Shown here: positions 1 to 11,665 of the stretch, in pieces
Layout of the letters: the number at the start of each line of letters is the position of its first letter
Position numbering within the stretch: position 1 is the first letter of the stretch
From: Mytilus galloprovincialis
Lineage: Eukaryota > Mollusca > Bivalvia > Mytilida > Mytilidae
DNA: 64,000 nucleotides
Direction of reading: 5' to 3'
Assembly (NCBI RefSeq): GCF_965363235.1
Contig: NC_134848.1
Location: 59,296,181-59,360,180 of the forward strand
Made by a program: the position numbers and the translations under genes
Notes under the pieces: model-generated
Databases searched by the model: none
Told to the model about the DNA's origin: nothing
Seen by the model: the letters and a program-made list of their open reading frames with translations, nothing else

Positions 1-479
1 TCTGTTTGTACCTTTGTTTTTGATCTTGTCATGATGGTATCTCTGCTGGTATCAACTTAAAAAATATTCAATATTGACAAATATCTATATAATAAACATG
101 CCTAATCCTATAATTTGTTTTATTCAAAAAAAGAAGATATGATGAGATTGCCAATGATACAACTTTACAATAGTTTCTATTGCAGTCATTCAAGATATGG
201 CATACTGATTCCAAAAGACTATTAATTTCCCAATGAGCAACAGAAGCCTTCAACATGTGCGAAATATATGCAACTGGATGTTAAGCAACCTAAAATCAAT
301 CTATCGATTACCTGCTTTATAAAGGAGAATGCGACATAATCCATCTTTGGTAGGTCTTTAGCACAGTATAGACTGTCGATGTATCGGCGGCAACTGAGTC
401 TGTTTGCAGGCTATTATAATATCTAATGACCGATTCTATTGTAGGTGTGATTTATTCCTTTTCAGTTACATTTCATGTG
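1..479. other. Left edge, diverged relative of the tandem unit
   Basis: No gene can be called here. From about 301 to 479 the sequence is a worn copy of the stretch at 780-905: both carry, on the minus strand, a related Thr/Ser/Ala-rich exon-like text, and both end at the same TTTGATTGTTTTAAC string. This suggests an older, shorter internal duplication that predates the 8.55-kb one. The first 300 bases are AT-rich and show nothing recognisable. Confidence 0.45.
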
Positions 480-1030
480 TTTGATTGTTTTAACATCAGT
501 TGAATAATATTAAATAACGTTTCTGTAGCTGATACAAAAGCTGCGGCAGATTCCCTAAGAAGTACCTCACTGTTTACATCAGGTTGGTAACAGACACTTC
601 AGTATCAGAACACAAAATTGCAAATGGTTGTTAATCTATCCATATTGTGTTGGTCTACACGTAATTGTAATATTGCAACGCATCTATAATTTTAATGATT
701 TGAATGCTTTACCTCCCGGACGATAAGCTACCAATTGCAACAATCAATTATCTGCTTTTTTAATGGAGGGTGCGAAAAAGTCAAAGTTTGGTAGATCTCA
801 GCATAGTAGACTTTTCTTGTCGATTTATCAGCGGCAGCTGAGTCTATTGTAGGTGTGATTGATTCCTTTTCAGTTTCATGTTCTGTGTTTGATTGTTTTA
901 ACATCAGTTTAGTAATATTTGATAGCGTTTCTGTAGCTGATGTAGAAGCTTCCGCAGATTCCCTAAAGGGTACCTCACTGTTTAGATTAGGTGCGTTATC
1001 AGGCGTATGAATACGCGTATAAGTTACAAC

Positions 1031-1283
1031 AGTGGTCGAGTGGTGTAAGTAGTTACTACTGTTATCACTAGCCAGTCAACACTGAGATTGCGAGTTTTGA
1101 ACCCCACTCGTGCGGGTGCACTCCACTCTATTCTTAATTGACTAGGATTGTCAGTTTTGCTATCGAAGGTCGGTGGTTTTCCCCGGGCATTCCGCCATAC
1201 TCTACCAATGTAAAACTGGTCGCCATGAAATAGCCTTAATATGGTGCTTAAAAGTGGCGTTAAACTCCAAAAATCAAATCAAC
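1031..1283 (+). repeat. tRNA-derived SINE (copy 1)
   Basis: A box-like TGGTCGAGTGG near the 5' end and a B box-like GTTTTGAACCCC about 60 bp on form a pol III internal promoter. A unique body follows, ending in GGCGTTAAACTCC and an A/T-rich ATCAAATCAA tail. Length (~250 bp) and layout fit a bivalve tRNA-type SINE. It is not a tRNA gene: no cloverleaf closes around the boxes. Confidence 0.75.
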
Positions 1284-2817
1284 AGTTGACTAGTGATATA
1301 ATCCTTCTGTTTCAGCCAGATTTGCAAGGTTTTGCGACTCATTAACAGGTGGGGGTATGGGGGCCTAACGGGATGTTTCAGGACTTTTAATAGACGGAGT
1401 TGTTGGCTTATAACCTAAGCATTTTCGACGAATCATCTCTACCTTCCACGTTGACTTGATCCCGATATCCATCCATTTTAGTTTTTCTAGATAAGTTTCT
1501 TTTGGCCAATTTCTATTTTTTTCACTGTTTTGGCGACGTGGCCTTTTTATACCACCCGTATAGTTTTAGCTAATGTACTAACCATTGCTAACGTACAAAT
1601 AATATATATGCGTATACATATATCCTCTGTATCACTTTATAAATATTTAACAGTAGGGTCAGTTGTCCAAGAGTCACCGTTCCCTCGTGGGTAATTGTGT
1701 GAACCTAGAATCGCCAACAAAATCCAACACCAACAACCTTTGAATTAAACCAGTGTAAATGTACTTTTATTGAATTCTCTACACCAAAATGCGGTAAAAA
1801 ATGGATGCCTTTAATAGTGGCAAATTGCAAATGTATATTAACAACATCTGTGTAAGCAATTCAGGTTTCTCGTTCGTTCCTCTTGGAGATCGTGTTATGG
1901 CAGAGAAGACTCGAGATTTATTAAGTTCAGATACTTTATATAGAAACAACATGATTTAACATATAACAAGTAACAAGTGTAAACGAGATCCAAAATCAAT
2001 AGTATTATATCAAAAAGGCAAAAGAAAACTATAACAAGTTGTCTTCAATTTTGACTTCTATACATCGGTACTTTCTTTACAACAAAAATAGAGCACCAAA
2101 GAACAAAATATGCAAAAATAAACTTATTATTTCTTTAAATTGAATTTATATAATAAGAAGTGTAGCTAACGTAATATAAGTGTTGAAATATCGGAACACC
2201 CTTTTTACGGAAAGTCGAGTGCACCGCCACACGTGGACGAATATGGCTAATCTTTTTATTAATTTTATCAATTAACATCGCAATGTTCTTAAAAAATTTA
2301 GAATAAGAAGAACACAATGCGGTGAACGATTGAAAAGTTTCCCAAATAAAATTCTACATGTAATTTTAATCTTAACCAGTCCACTTAAATGGGGGACAAT
2401 GTTTTATCAAACTTCTAATCACTGACAAAATCTTGGCTATATATTGAGAGAAGAGAGAGAAGTAGACTTTACTTAAGTCACTAATCAAGAGACAAACTAA
2501 ACTTCGAATCGGCCGCTTTTATACCATAATGACCAATGAAATTAATTATTTAAATTTGTTCTCTTTACTCGAAATTAGCCAATTGAAATCCCTGTATCAG
2601 ACATCATTTGGAATCTGTGCCAATATGGATGACATAAAAACATTTGAAGATATCCAAAATGTTTAATCGGCACTATCTACTTAAAATCACAATTAAATAT
2701 GACAGACAAAGATAAACTAGATGGTAAGAGACAACGTCTTTCCCTCTTATGTGAACACGAACTTTAAAATTTATATTATATACGAAAAACCGGCAGAAGC
2801 TATTTTAACAGGCAATT

Positions 2818-3350
2818 TTATCTATACAATTAACTGCAAGTATTACAGTAAGGACAAGAAGCCTGACCAGACTGTTCTTCACACTTGACATCACTGAATG
2901 TGATTGTTTCTTCTAATCTCTCAGGTTTTCCTATGTCACTTATGTTAAGTATTCTATGATCCTTAGCAAGCCTTTAATGGACTCTGTCTTTACACTCGTT
3001 GCACACAAGTAAGTTTCTTTTTATTATGTTGAGTATTCTATGATCCTTAGCAATCCTTAAATATAATTTGTCCCTGCATTTGTCAACCGTAAGCAAGTTT
3101 TGTGTCTGTATGATGGTTGAGTATTCTGTTATCCTAAGCAATCCTTAAAAGGAATCTGTCTTTGCATTTGTCACACGGAAGCAAGTTTTGTGTATGTATG
3201 ATGTTGAGTATTCTATGATCCGTAGCAATCCTACATGGACTCTGTCTTTACACTTGTCACACATAAACAGGTTTTATGTATGTATGATGTTGAGTAATCT
3301 ATGATCCATAGTAATCCTACATGCATTCTGTTTTTACACTTGCATTTCAA
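2818..3350 (-). pseudogene. B-box-like (TRIM-type) fragment with tandem mini-repeats, copy 1
   Basis: Read on the minus strand, the stretch at 2818-3010 gives a text of the form CNECKDRVH...AKDHRILNISDIGKPE, followed by KCEEQSGQASCPYC. This resembles the paired zinc-binding B-boxes of molluscan TRIM-like proteins (Cys/His pairs, DH, second CxxH/CxxC box). Upstream, the ~90-bp piece coding for CDKCKDRVH...LRIIEYST is repeated about four more times in tandem (to ~3350), with stops and frame changes. It is a decayed exon whose first half was amplified; no full TRIM gene (RING, coiled coil, NHL) is present. The family assignment is by motif recognition only. Confidence 0.5.
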
Positions 3351-6159
3351 AATTGGATTTATTCAGCGTGTCCAAATTAAATTCGTATGTACTGAAAAGA
3401 GTTAAGTTAAAATAAAAGTCTTGGTACTTCTGCGAGACAAAATACTATCATGACGCACACAATTTATATGCAAGATTGTTTTCAGCTCTGGAATCCGTGG
3501 CATGGCCACGTACATGTTTCTGTCGGCATAGTATATATATGATATCGCATGTTGATATAAGCATTGTTGTTACTGCAACAACCAGAATAACGGAGAACAT
3601 AATCGGATCAAATGATAGAATATATTTCTTCCTTCCCACGATTGAATTTGCTTATGAATAATCTTGGCACATTTACGGCTAGAGTTTTTTCCTGTTGAAT
3701 ATTCTATGATCCTTAGAGTTCCTTAAATGGAATATATCTTTGCATTTGTCAAACATAAGCAAGTGTTTCTGTCTGATATTGTTTAGTCTCTATTGACTAT
3801 GCTTTAAAAATGAAAAAAAAGTTTGATTTAAAATTTTAATATATTTTTCTTAGTTCTTATTCGAAGGGTGACTGGATAGTTGCCACTTAACATGAAGCAA
3901 CAAACAACCAATCAATCATAATTATATGTACGAATGTCTATAAAAAGGAATTGAACAACGTTATTCATTGATTGAATAAGATTGTCAACTTTTCCGTTGT
4001 CTTTAAGAAGCAACCACTTTTATTGATTATCATTTTTACCAAATTTTCCGCTTTGATACTTAAACTAATGCTAATCACATTTTTTATAAATGATGATTTT
4101 GACATCTGGACTGAAGACAATTCTTAAACTACCTACAGCAATTACCACTAAATATAGAATAACTATATCAATAAAAATATTTCTCCAGCATATTTATATT
4201 TTATTTCGAATTAAACATAATCATGAAGTGATCTAGAATTAGTTTCCTTTTGCCGTTTTCATTTGTTAAATTATTTATATGATGCCCAGATCTGCCACAA
4301 AATAACACACGCCTGTAGAACGGAGATACCGAGACCCACTAGCCCTTCTTTTACTGTAATTCCCTGTAAATTAGCATACCGTTGCAAGGCTGATTAAGCG
4401 GATGAGGTCAATTATTTTTGTTGATACGCCATACTGTGCATAAGCTGGGTTGTCCATTGGTGATGGACAAGTACGCAGCCACGTCCTGTCAAAAAGGGGG
4501 CTTAAAACTCGATACCTGCACGTTCAGAACACTTGCAATAACTATTCTGGGGGTCTTCAGATGTCTGAAACCATCTTTAGTTAGTTGTAACGGAATTTCG
4601 GAGGCTTCCTTCGGTTACAAAGAAACGAAATGTACTGGCCGCTGGTGCAAACACTGGTGTTGACACTGTTATGCCACCCCTCCACGTCGTTGTTGGTACG
4701 GATTGAGGACATACACACGCTCCATTAGTCAATGTCGAATACAGTGTTCCGTATCCAGGTTTTTGTAGAGATAGTTCATTACTTTCTGTACTGTTGGATG
4801 GTCCTCGTTCTCATCTAATTGACGGAAGGTATATGGGATGTGTTCTGGTAGAAGGAACGATAGAGCCATTACCTGTCTTTAAGTACGCATGGACTGTATC
4901 CATTTTGGTGGACTGAACATGTTTTAAGAATATGTTTAACTTGATGTATATATAAATTTGTACATGATTTGTCTAGTTTTGTAGTGGTAAAGTTCTATTA
5001 TTTGACATAATAGTAGTAATACTCTTGACTCTAGACAGACATGAAACACAATAGCAGAAGCACCAGACCGGAAAAAGGAGTGCAATGAAAACATCTGCAT
5101 CCATGGTATGTTGCCGAAGTGTTTACATTTAATTTCCGTTATGCTAGGTTCGTTGTTCGTGTTTTTTGTAGATAGTAATGCCTATTACGACACTACTGTT
5201 GTTTCAAGAAGCACTAACTATACATTACTATTTGTATTAAAACATTCCCCTACGAAAAAAGTAAAATCACAAAAAAACAGAACTTAGAGGAAAATCAATT
5301 CGGAAAGTCCATCATCACATGGCAAAATCATAACAATACGCATAAAAAACGAATGGACAAGAACTGACATGGTACAGGCATTTTCAAATGTAGGAAATGG
5401 TGGATTAAACCTGGTTTTATAGCGCTAACCCTCTCATTTTGATGACAGTCTTATCAAATTCCGTTATATTTACATTGATGCGTTCACTAAACGAACCGTT
5501 TGTTTTTGTTGAAGACAGTATGCTAATTCCGACTTGAAGGGGTATTTTTTGTCTTTCTGTTCGCATCTATTTGATTTCGTGATGATATATGTTAGTATAA
5601 AAATTGGAAAATGTAAGGCGCTTTTATTTTTGTACCTTTGGACATTTAATTGTGTAAAAATGTTTACAATGACATGTTACATTTACTGTTTACTTAAATC
5701 AAATAAAGTATAATCATTGACATTATTTCTTGCACTATTTAAACTCCTTGTCATGTCCTGGCACGACATCTTGTTTTTCCTTGTAGAAACTGCCCCAACC
5801 TTTCAACTATTATGCTGTCGTCTGCTTCTCTTTGTTAGATTATTATCATGTTATTGGTCTAGTTTTTTTTACCAATTTCTCAAAATCGTCAGACCTCCAA
5901 GGCAGAAGTTTAACGATAAACGGTCCTTATTGGTCTAGTTTTTTTTTTACTAATTTCTCCAAAATCGTCAGACCTCCAAGGCAGAAGTGTGACGATGAAA
6001 GATCCTTTGTCTTATGATTCTGCATGTTCAGAAGACATGTACTGCAACAACATGCTTTGCATAACTGTTTCCTTTTGTTCCTTTAGCATACTGGATTTTT
6101 CTTTTAAGGCCTTTTGTCTGTTTTTTAATTTAAAAAAAATGAAGCTCAATTAAAATAAG
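3351..6159. other. Intergenic/intronic part of unit copy 1
   Basis: No convincing gene. Short open frames near 3476 and 5717 recur in copy 2, but they have low-complexity Phe/Leu-rich texts and are explained by T-rich sequence. Around 5837-5990 a ~73-bp segment (GTCAGACCTCCAAGGCAGAAG) is tandemly duplicated; copy 2 has the same at 14170-14330. Confidence 0.5.
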
Positions 6160-6488
6160 GTACGTACTGTAATGTGGGAGTAGCAGTTCAGACTTGGTCT
6201 GCACCTTCTCTACGCCTCAGTTGGCATCTCCCTACAGTAAGTGCAGGTACACCAGTCCGTAACTAAATTGATGGGCGAAGGATGATGCCCCCTTGTTGGG
6301 TGTCGTCATTGTCCAGGACATTAAAGAAAAATCGAGGAGGGTTGTGTGGCTATGGTACTCACAAGTCTCCTCAGATCTTCCTCCGTTAAACGAGAAATTC
6401 TTTCCTGAAAAAGTGTAAACAATTCATAAAGATTGTATTTACAAGTGTTCTAACAATTTGATATTTTGATAGAACAAAGGAATCCATG

Positions 6489-8074
6489 ATATCTCGGCCT
6501 ATAACAAAATCGGACTATAACAAACTCGGCCTATAACATAATCGGCCTCACAAAATCGGACTTTAACAAACTCGGACTACTAGAAGAATATAAGTATAAT
6601 GTTGGCTGTTGTTGTTATTTGAAATTAATTTTCAATTAATTTAAAATGAGTTGTTATCTAAAATTAATTAAATATTTTATTTTTGAACATTTAATTTAAA
6701 AAAATATACGTTAACAAGATATATTTAAAAATAAAAGTACAAAAAAACTTCTATTTGATATTGATATATTGACAATTCACCACTGATTTGTCTTTTAAGT
6801 ATTATTATTTGTTATAATGTCCCTCGCAGAATATTTTTTTATTATATGCATACCGTAATTGATTATGACAGCATGCCACGTGTATCGTTGACACCTTTTT
6901 AATCACCATAAGTTAAACAAACCACTGGCACATGTACTGTTGACACCTATCTAATCACCCAAGTCAGGACAAAACTACCGGTTATTACACGAAATTGGGA
7001 ACTAAATATCCAACTAAATATGTCTTCTCTTGTATTGTCTATAACTGAACTTCAGTTTTTTTTTTGGTTTTTTTTTTATTACAAATCTTGTGTTATTATA
7101 AGACAATTTAGTGAATTGTAGTTTCTCTGGTTTCTGATCATACTTTGTATGGTGGACTCTTGGCGTTATTTATCTGTACAATGTAATACTATTTAATAAA
7201 GCACATTTTAAACTCGAAGGCATTTTGTCATCATCTAAGACTGAAAGCATGCAGATATAAATGGTCATTTTCAAAGCACACTTTTTAAAGCATACATAGC
7301 ACAAACAAAACATACATAGCACATACAGACTTCTGAGTCATATCTGAGATAACATGCAAAAATGAATGTTGTTGTAAAGGCAAAAGCACGAGTATAAACA
7401 TAGGCAGGAGTAATAAACAGCTAGTAATTTGGATTTTCTTTTTCATGTTTTTTTATATTTATGTATAATAAATGTTTGCCTCGGCTTGCCTTTCTAAAAC
7501 ATTGTATCTGTTTGATGTGACCATTTGAATATAATTACCTTTCAATTGCTGAATCCATTAATAAAGAACTACAGAGTAGTGAAATTGTTGAGAAGCCATT
7601 CACTGTCAATCAAATTTCTCTTTGTTTATATACTAATCATACACCGAGGATTAAACACAATAAAAACACGAACACACGTCAATCATTAAAATATCTTTTG
7701 TCAATAAACATAATAAATCACAATAATATTTCAAATAGAAGTTAATTATCCTCATTTAAATCAAGGAATTGTATATTTAAATATACAATTCCTTGTTTAA
7801 ACATATCAATTGAACTCATATATCAAATATTTAATACATTTTTATATATGGTCTTTTTTTCAAAAATATTCATTATAATCTCATAAATTCGTATATAATT
7901 TTAATATACATTGTATAAAGTTTTTTTCTTTTTTTTTATTAAAGTAAAAAAATAACAATCTACTAATTGTAGTCCGAGTTTGTTCAATATATTTCTGCAT
8001 ATAAATAATGGTAGGCCGAGTTTGTTACAGTCCGATTTTGTTATAGGCCGATTTTGTTTTAGTCCGAGTTATAT
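6489..8074. mobile_element. Non-coding element with iterated inverted ends (AACAAA..TCGG family), copy 1
   Basis: The left end repeats a short unit of the type TATAACAAAATCGGACTATA five times (6495-6575). The right end carries the same unit inverted (7970-8065), and ATAT closes both edges. The ~1.4-kb interior is very AT-rich and non-coding, with a 34-bp palindrome at 7762-7795. The layout is that of a foldback or MITE-like DNA element. No transposase and no clear target duplication are visible. Confidence 0.6.
7762..7795. repeat. Perfect 34-bp palindrome
   Basis: CAAGGAATTGTATATTT followed directly by its exact reverse complement, conserved at 16070-16103 in the second unit. It lies inside the inverted-end element and could form a cruciform or be a recombination remnant. 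Confidence 0.85.
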
Positions 8075-8861
8075 CCAGCAGCGGAACAAAGCATGTATGT
8101 CAGCTATAAGTCTTTGTTAAACAAATTATTAGTCTCCAGTTCGTCATTATATTTTCTACCTGCAATGACTGTTTTTATCATTTTTTGTTAAGATACTTTT
8201 GATAGCTGTGAAAAAGAAAGATTTTTTAAAAAATATCTAACTAAAGCTGAACTACTATTTAACAACAATGCTTGATTTATATTTCTTAGGTAAACGTATC
8301 ATAGACAGAATTTTTTAATATCTGCAACTGGTCATTCCTCTCCTCGAGGGTAGCTGCAGCTGCCCTGTTGGGTCCAACTCATTGGATGTCTTCTCTTCCT
8401 CTTCTAGACTCCTTTCCCCTTGCACTCCTGGTGTTGCCACGTCCCCTTGCTCTAACCATCGCCCATATTGCATTCACAGGTGTATATTCTTCACTGTCGC
8501 TCTCATGTCTATCACCAAGCTCATGTGGAGACCTTGAAATATTTGAGTCCTGAAATGGTGCACATAAAAAGATTAGAAATTAAATAAACAAACAATCCTC
8601 GAGAAACAAGTCCGTGTAATTATGCTTCTTAGATACCAATTTGGTTAAGATAAAACAAGAAATTCCATCAAAATAGTTTTGAGGGAAAAAACGTAATTTT
8701 ATTTGAAATATATAGCCAACTTATCATGAGCACTGCATATTTGTAAGATGAAATATTTTTTGAATTAATTAAAAGTTGCATAACTATAATATCTACAGTG
8801 TAACATTTATTGTTCAATGGTAAATATTATTCATTTCACAATACGTTAAAATCTCAAAAAA

Positions 8862-9067
8862 TGTTACCAACCCCTTCCCCCCAGGGTGACTGGAAACGAA
8901 ATTTGGTCATTTGGTCTTCTCCCTACCGGCAGTAAACGCTTGCCGAAGTGGGGCGTTCGTTTTGCTATGCGGGATGTATTATGTTCGCAGACACGTCCGG
9001 TCAGAATGTGGACGTGAAATCCGATGTCTCGGGGGAAAGAGAGTGCCACGCTCTTTGCACGTTAAAG
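8862..9067 (-). repeat. Dispersed mussel-type repeat fragment
   Basis: The segment with GGTCAGAATGTGGACGTGAA and AGAGAGTGCCACGCTCTTTG also occurs at 17408-17614. Diverged versions lie at about 41475-41555 (inside the Polinton right arm) and 47995-48085. The open frame across it on the minus strand is a by-product of the repeat. Class unknown. Confidence 0.55.
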
Positions 9068-9325
9068 TTTGATTGTTTTAACATCAGTTGAGTAATATTA
9101 AATAACGTTTCTGTAGCTGATACAAAAGCTGCGGCAGATTCCCTAAGAAGTACATCACTGTTTACATCAGGTTGGTAACAGACAGTTCAGTATCGGAATA
9201 CTAAATTGCAAATGGTTGTTAATCTATCCATATTGTGTTGATCTACACGTAATTGTAAGATTGCAACGCATCTATAATTTTAATGATTTGAATGCTTTAC
9301 CTCCCGGACGATAAGCTACCAACAA

Positions 9326-9622
9326 TCAATCAGTTATCTGCTTTTTAATGGAGGGTGTGAATAAGTCCCAAGTTTGGTAGATCTCAGCATAGTAGACTTT
9401 TCTTGTCGATGTATCCGCGGCAGCTGAGTCTGTTGGAACATCAATGGCAGATTCTATTGTAGGTGTGATTGATTTCTTTTCAGTTTCATGTTCTGTGTTT
9501 GATTGTTTTAACATCAGTTTAGTAATATTTGATAGCGTTTCTGTAGCTGATGTAGAAGCTGCCGCAGATTCCCTAAAGGGTACTTCACTGTTTACATTAG
9601 GTGCGTTATCAGGCGTATGCAT
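9326..9622 (-). CDS. Ser/Thr/Ala-rich exon-like reading frame, unknown
   Basis: A 98-codon open frame, unusual for this AT-rich DNA, reads as a low-complexity Ser/Thr/Ala/Glu text ending in KVYYAEIYQTWDLFTPSIKK. Three related but more worn versions occur (301-479, 740-1014, and short pieces after 480, 9068 and 17615), so the stretch has been duplicated several times. No signal peptide, membrane segment or known domain is visible. It may be an exon of the gene that also gave the downstream P2X7-like exons on the same strand, or simply part of a repeat. Function unknown. Confidence 0.3.
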   Translation of the reverse strand: MHTPDNAPNVNSEVPFRESAAASTSATETLSNITKLMLKQSNTEHETEKKSITPTIESAIDVPTDSAAADTSTRKVYYAEIYQTWDLFTPSIKKQITD

Positions 9623-9640
9623 ACGCGTATTAGTTACAAC

Positions 9641-9900
9641 AGTGGTCGAGTGGTGTAAGTAGTTACTACTGTTATCACTAGCCAGTCAACACTGAGATTG
9701 CGAGTTTCGAACCCCACTCGTGCGGGTGGACTCGACTCTATTCTTAGTTGACCAGGAGTGTCAGTTTTGCTATCGAAGGTCGGTGGTTTTCTCCGGGCAT
9801 TCCGCCATACTCTACCAATGTAAAACTGGTCGCCATGAAATAGCCTTAATATGGTGCTTAAAAGTGGCGTTAAACTCCAAAAATCAAAATCAAATCAACA
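9641..9900 (+). repeat. tRNA-derived SINE (copy 2)
   Basis: Same element at the same place in the second unit. Here the B box is closer to consensus (GTTTCGAACCCC) and the tail has one extra ATCAAA. It came with the tandem duplication and was not a separate insertion. Confidence 0.75.
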
Positions 9901-11374
9901 GTTGACTAGTGATATAATCCTTCTTCTGTTTCAGCTAGATTTGCAAGGTTTTGCGACTCATTAACAGGTGGGGGTATGGGGCCTAACGGGATGTATCAGG
10001 ACTTTTAATAGACGTAGTTGTTGGCTTATATCCTAAGCATTTTCGACGAATCATCTCTACCTTCCACGTTGACTTGATCCCGATATCCATCCATTTTAGT
10101 TTTTCTAGATAAGTTTCTTTTGGCCAATTTCTATTTTTTTCACTGTTTTGGCGACGTGGCCTTTTTATACCACCCGTATAGTTTTAGCTAATATACTAAC
10201 CATTGCTAACGTACGAATAATATGTATGCGTATACATTTATCCTCTGTATCACTTTAAAAATATTTAACAGTAGGGTCAGTTGTCCAAGAGTCACCGTTA
10301 TCTCGTGGGTAATTATGTAAACCTAGAATCGCCAACAAAATCCAACACCAACAACCTTTGAATTAAACCAGGGTAAATGTACTTTTATTGAATTCTCTAC
10401 ACCAAAATGCGGTAAAAGATGGATGCCTTTAATAGTGGCAACTTGCAAATGTATACTAACAACTTCTGTGTAAGCAATTCAGGTTTCTCGTTCGTTCCTC
10501 TTGGAGATCGTGTTATGGCAGAGAAGACTCGAGATTTATTCAGTTCAGATACTTTATATAGAAATAACATGATTTAACATATAACAAGTAACAAGTGTAA
10601 ACGAGATCCAAAATCAATAGTATTATATCAAAAAGGCAAAAGAAAACTATAACAAGTTTACTGTTGTCTTCAATTTTGACTTCAATACATCGGTACTTTC
10701 TTTACAACAAAAATAGAGCACCAAAGAACAAAATATGCAAAAATATACTTATTCTTTCTTTAAATTGAATTTATATAATAAGAAGTGTAGCTAACGTAAT
10801 ATAAGTGTTGAAATATCGGAACACCCTTTTTACGGAAAGTCGAGTGCACCGCCACACGTGGACGAATATGGCTAATCTTTTTATTAATTTTATTAATTAA
10901 CATCGCAATGTTCTTAAAAAATCTAGAATAAGAAGATAATGTTATCAACAAAAATAAATTACCAGATTAAATTTTATATTAGACAAAATCTTAAAGTTTA
11001 CTTTCAGTTTCAATCTATATCTTATAGCACCCATTTATTTAAACATTCAAACAAAACAATATAAAATGACGATCTCTTAACATTGAAAACAGACAAATGG
11101 CAATTATTGTGGTCTCAATCAAAACATGAAAATGGCAATTTCAAAACATGAAAATATAAAATGACAATTATTTGAATATCAAAAATGAAAGTATTCAAAA
11201 ACTATAACACAACTTTCAAATTATAAAGTCAACATGTATAAAACGCAAAAAAGAATCAATATAACAATATCATAGTCAGGTACATTAGTCAACACGGTAC
11301 ATCACAGTCGCTTGCATTCCTGGAGGCTTTGGCTTCAGTAGCAATCTTGGTCCAAATCCCGGTACATCAAATAT

Positions 11375-11665
11375 GTATGTCCATGCATTTGTCAACCGTA
11401 AGCAAGTTTTGTGTCTGTATGATGGTTGAGTATTCTGTTATCCTAAGCAATCCTTAAAAGGAATCTGTCTTTACATTTGTCACACGGAAGCAAGTTTTGT
11501 GTATGTATGATGTTGAGTATTCTATGATCCGTAGCAATCCTACATGGACTCTGTCTTTACACTTGTCACACATAAAGAGGTTTTATGTATGGATGATGTT
11601 GAGTAATCTATGATCCTTAGTAATCCTACATGCATTCTGTCTTTACACTTGCATTTCAAAATTGG
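11375..11665 (-). pseudogene. B-box-like fragment mini-repeats, copy 2
   Basis: Same mini-repeat set as in copy 1 (units of ~90 bp with CDKCKDRVH-like text on the minus strand). The 3' part holding the second B-box is missing, because copy 2 has unrelated sequence from 10935 to about 11385. Non-functional as seen. Confidence 0.45.

Larger units (their letters stand above)
6160..8549 (-). pseudogene. P2X7-type intracellular-domain gene, decayed, copy 1
   Basis: Two exon-like pieces on the minus strand. Exon A (8549-8322) follows a good acceptor (TTTCAG) and encodes an acidic then Arg/Gly-rich text (ESDSEEYTPVNAIWAM, RARGRGNTRSARGK) ending EERNDQLQ. Exon B (6404-6160), after a TTTTTCAG acceptor, starts ERISRLTEEDLRRLVSTIA and reaches PDWCTCTYCREMPTEA. 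The W-C-x-C-x2-C-x2-MPT core is typical of the cysteine-rich cytosolic domain of P2X7 receptors, which molluscs also carry in stand-alone proteins. Decay is plain: exon A has an internal stop, the expected donor after LQ reads AT instead of GT, and exon B has stops before the Cys motif and directly after PTEA. Host gene relic; family call by motif. Confidence 0.6.
480..9067. repeat. 8.55-kb tandem unit, copy 1
   Basis: The string TTTGATTGTTTTAACATCAG recurs at 480, 9068 and 17615. The sequence after each occurrence is nearly the same for the whole unit, with the same order of SINE, B-box fragments, P2X7-like exons and inverted-end element. Copy 1 is 8,588 bp. It differs from copy 2 by scattered substitutions and small indels and by one non-homologous block (about 2311-3081 here against 10935-11385 in copy 2). 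Host segmental duplication is the simplest reading. Confidence 0.93.

Noticed and set aside
1031-1283. Possible tRNA gene
   Set aside because: A and B boxes are present but no cloverleaf forms, and the body and tail are those of a SINE.
2950-3350. CRISPR-like regular repeat array
   Set aside because: Units of ~90 bp are contiguous without unique spacers and derive from a coding fragment in a eukaryotic context.
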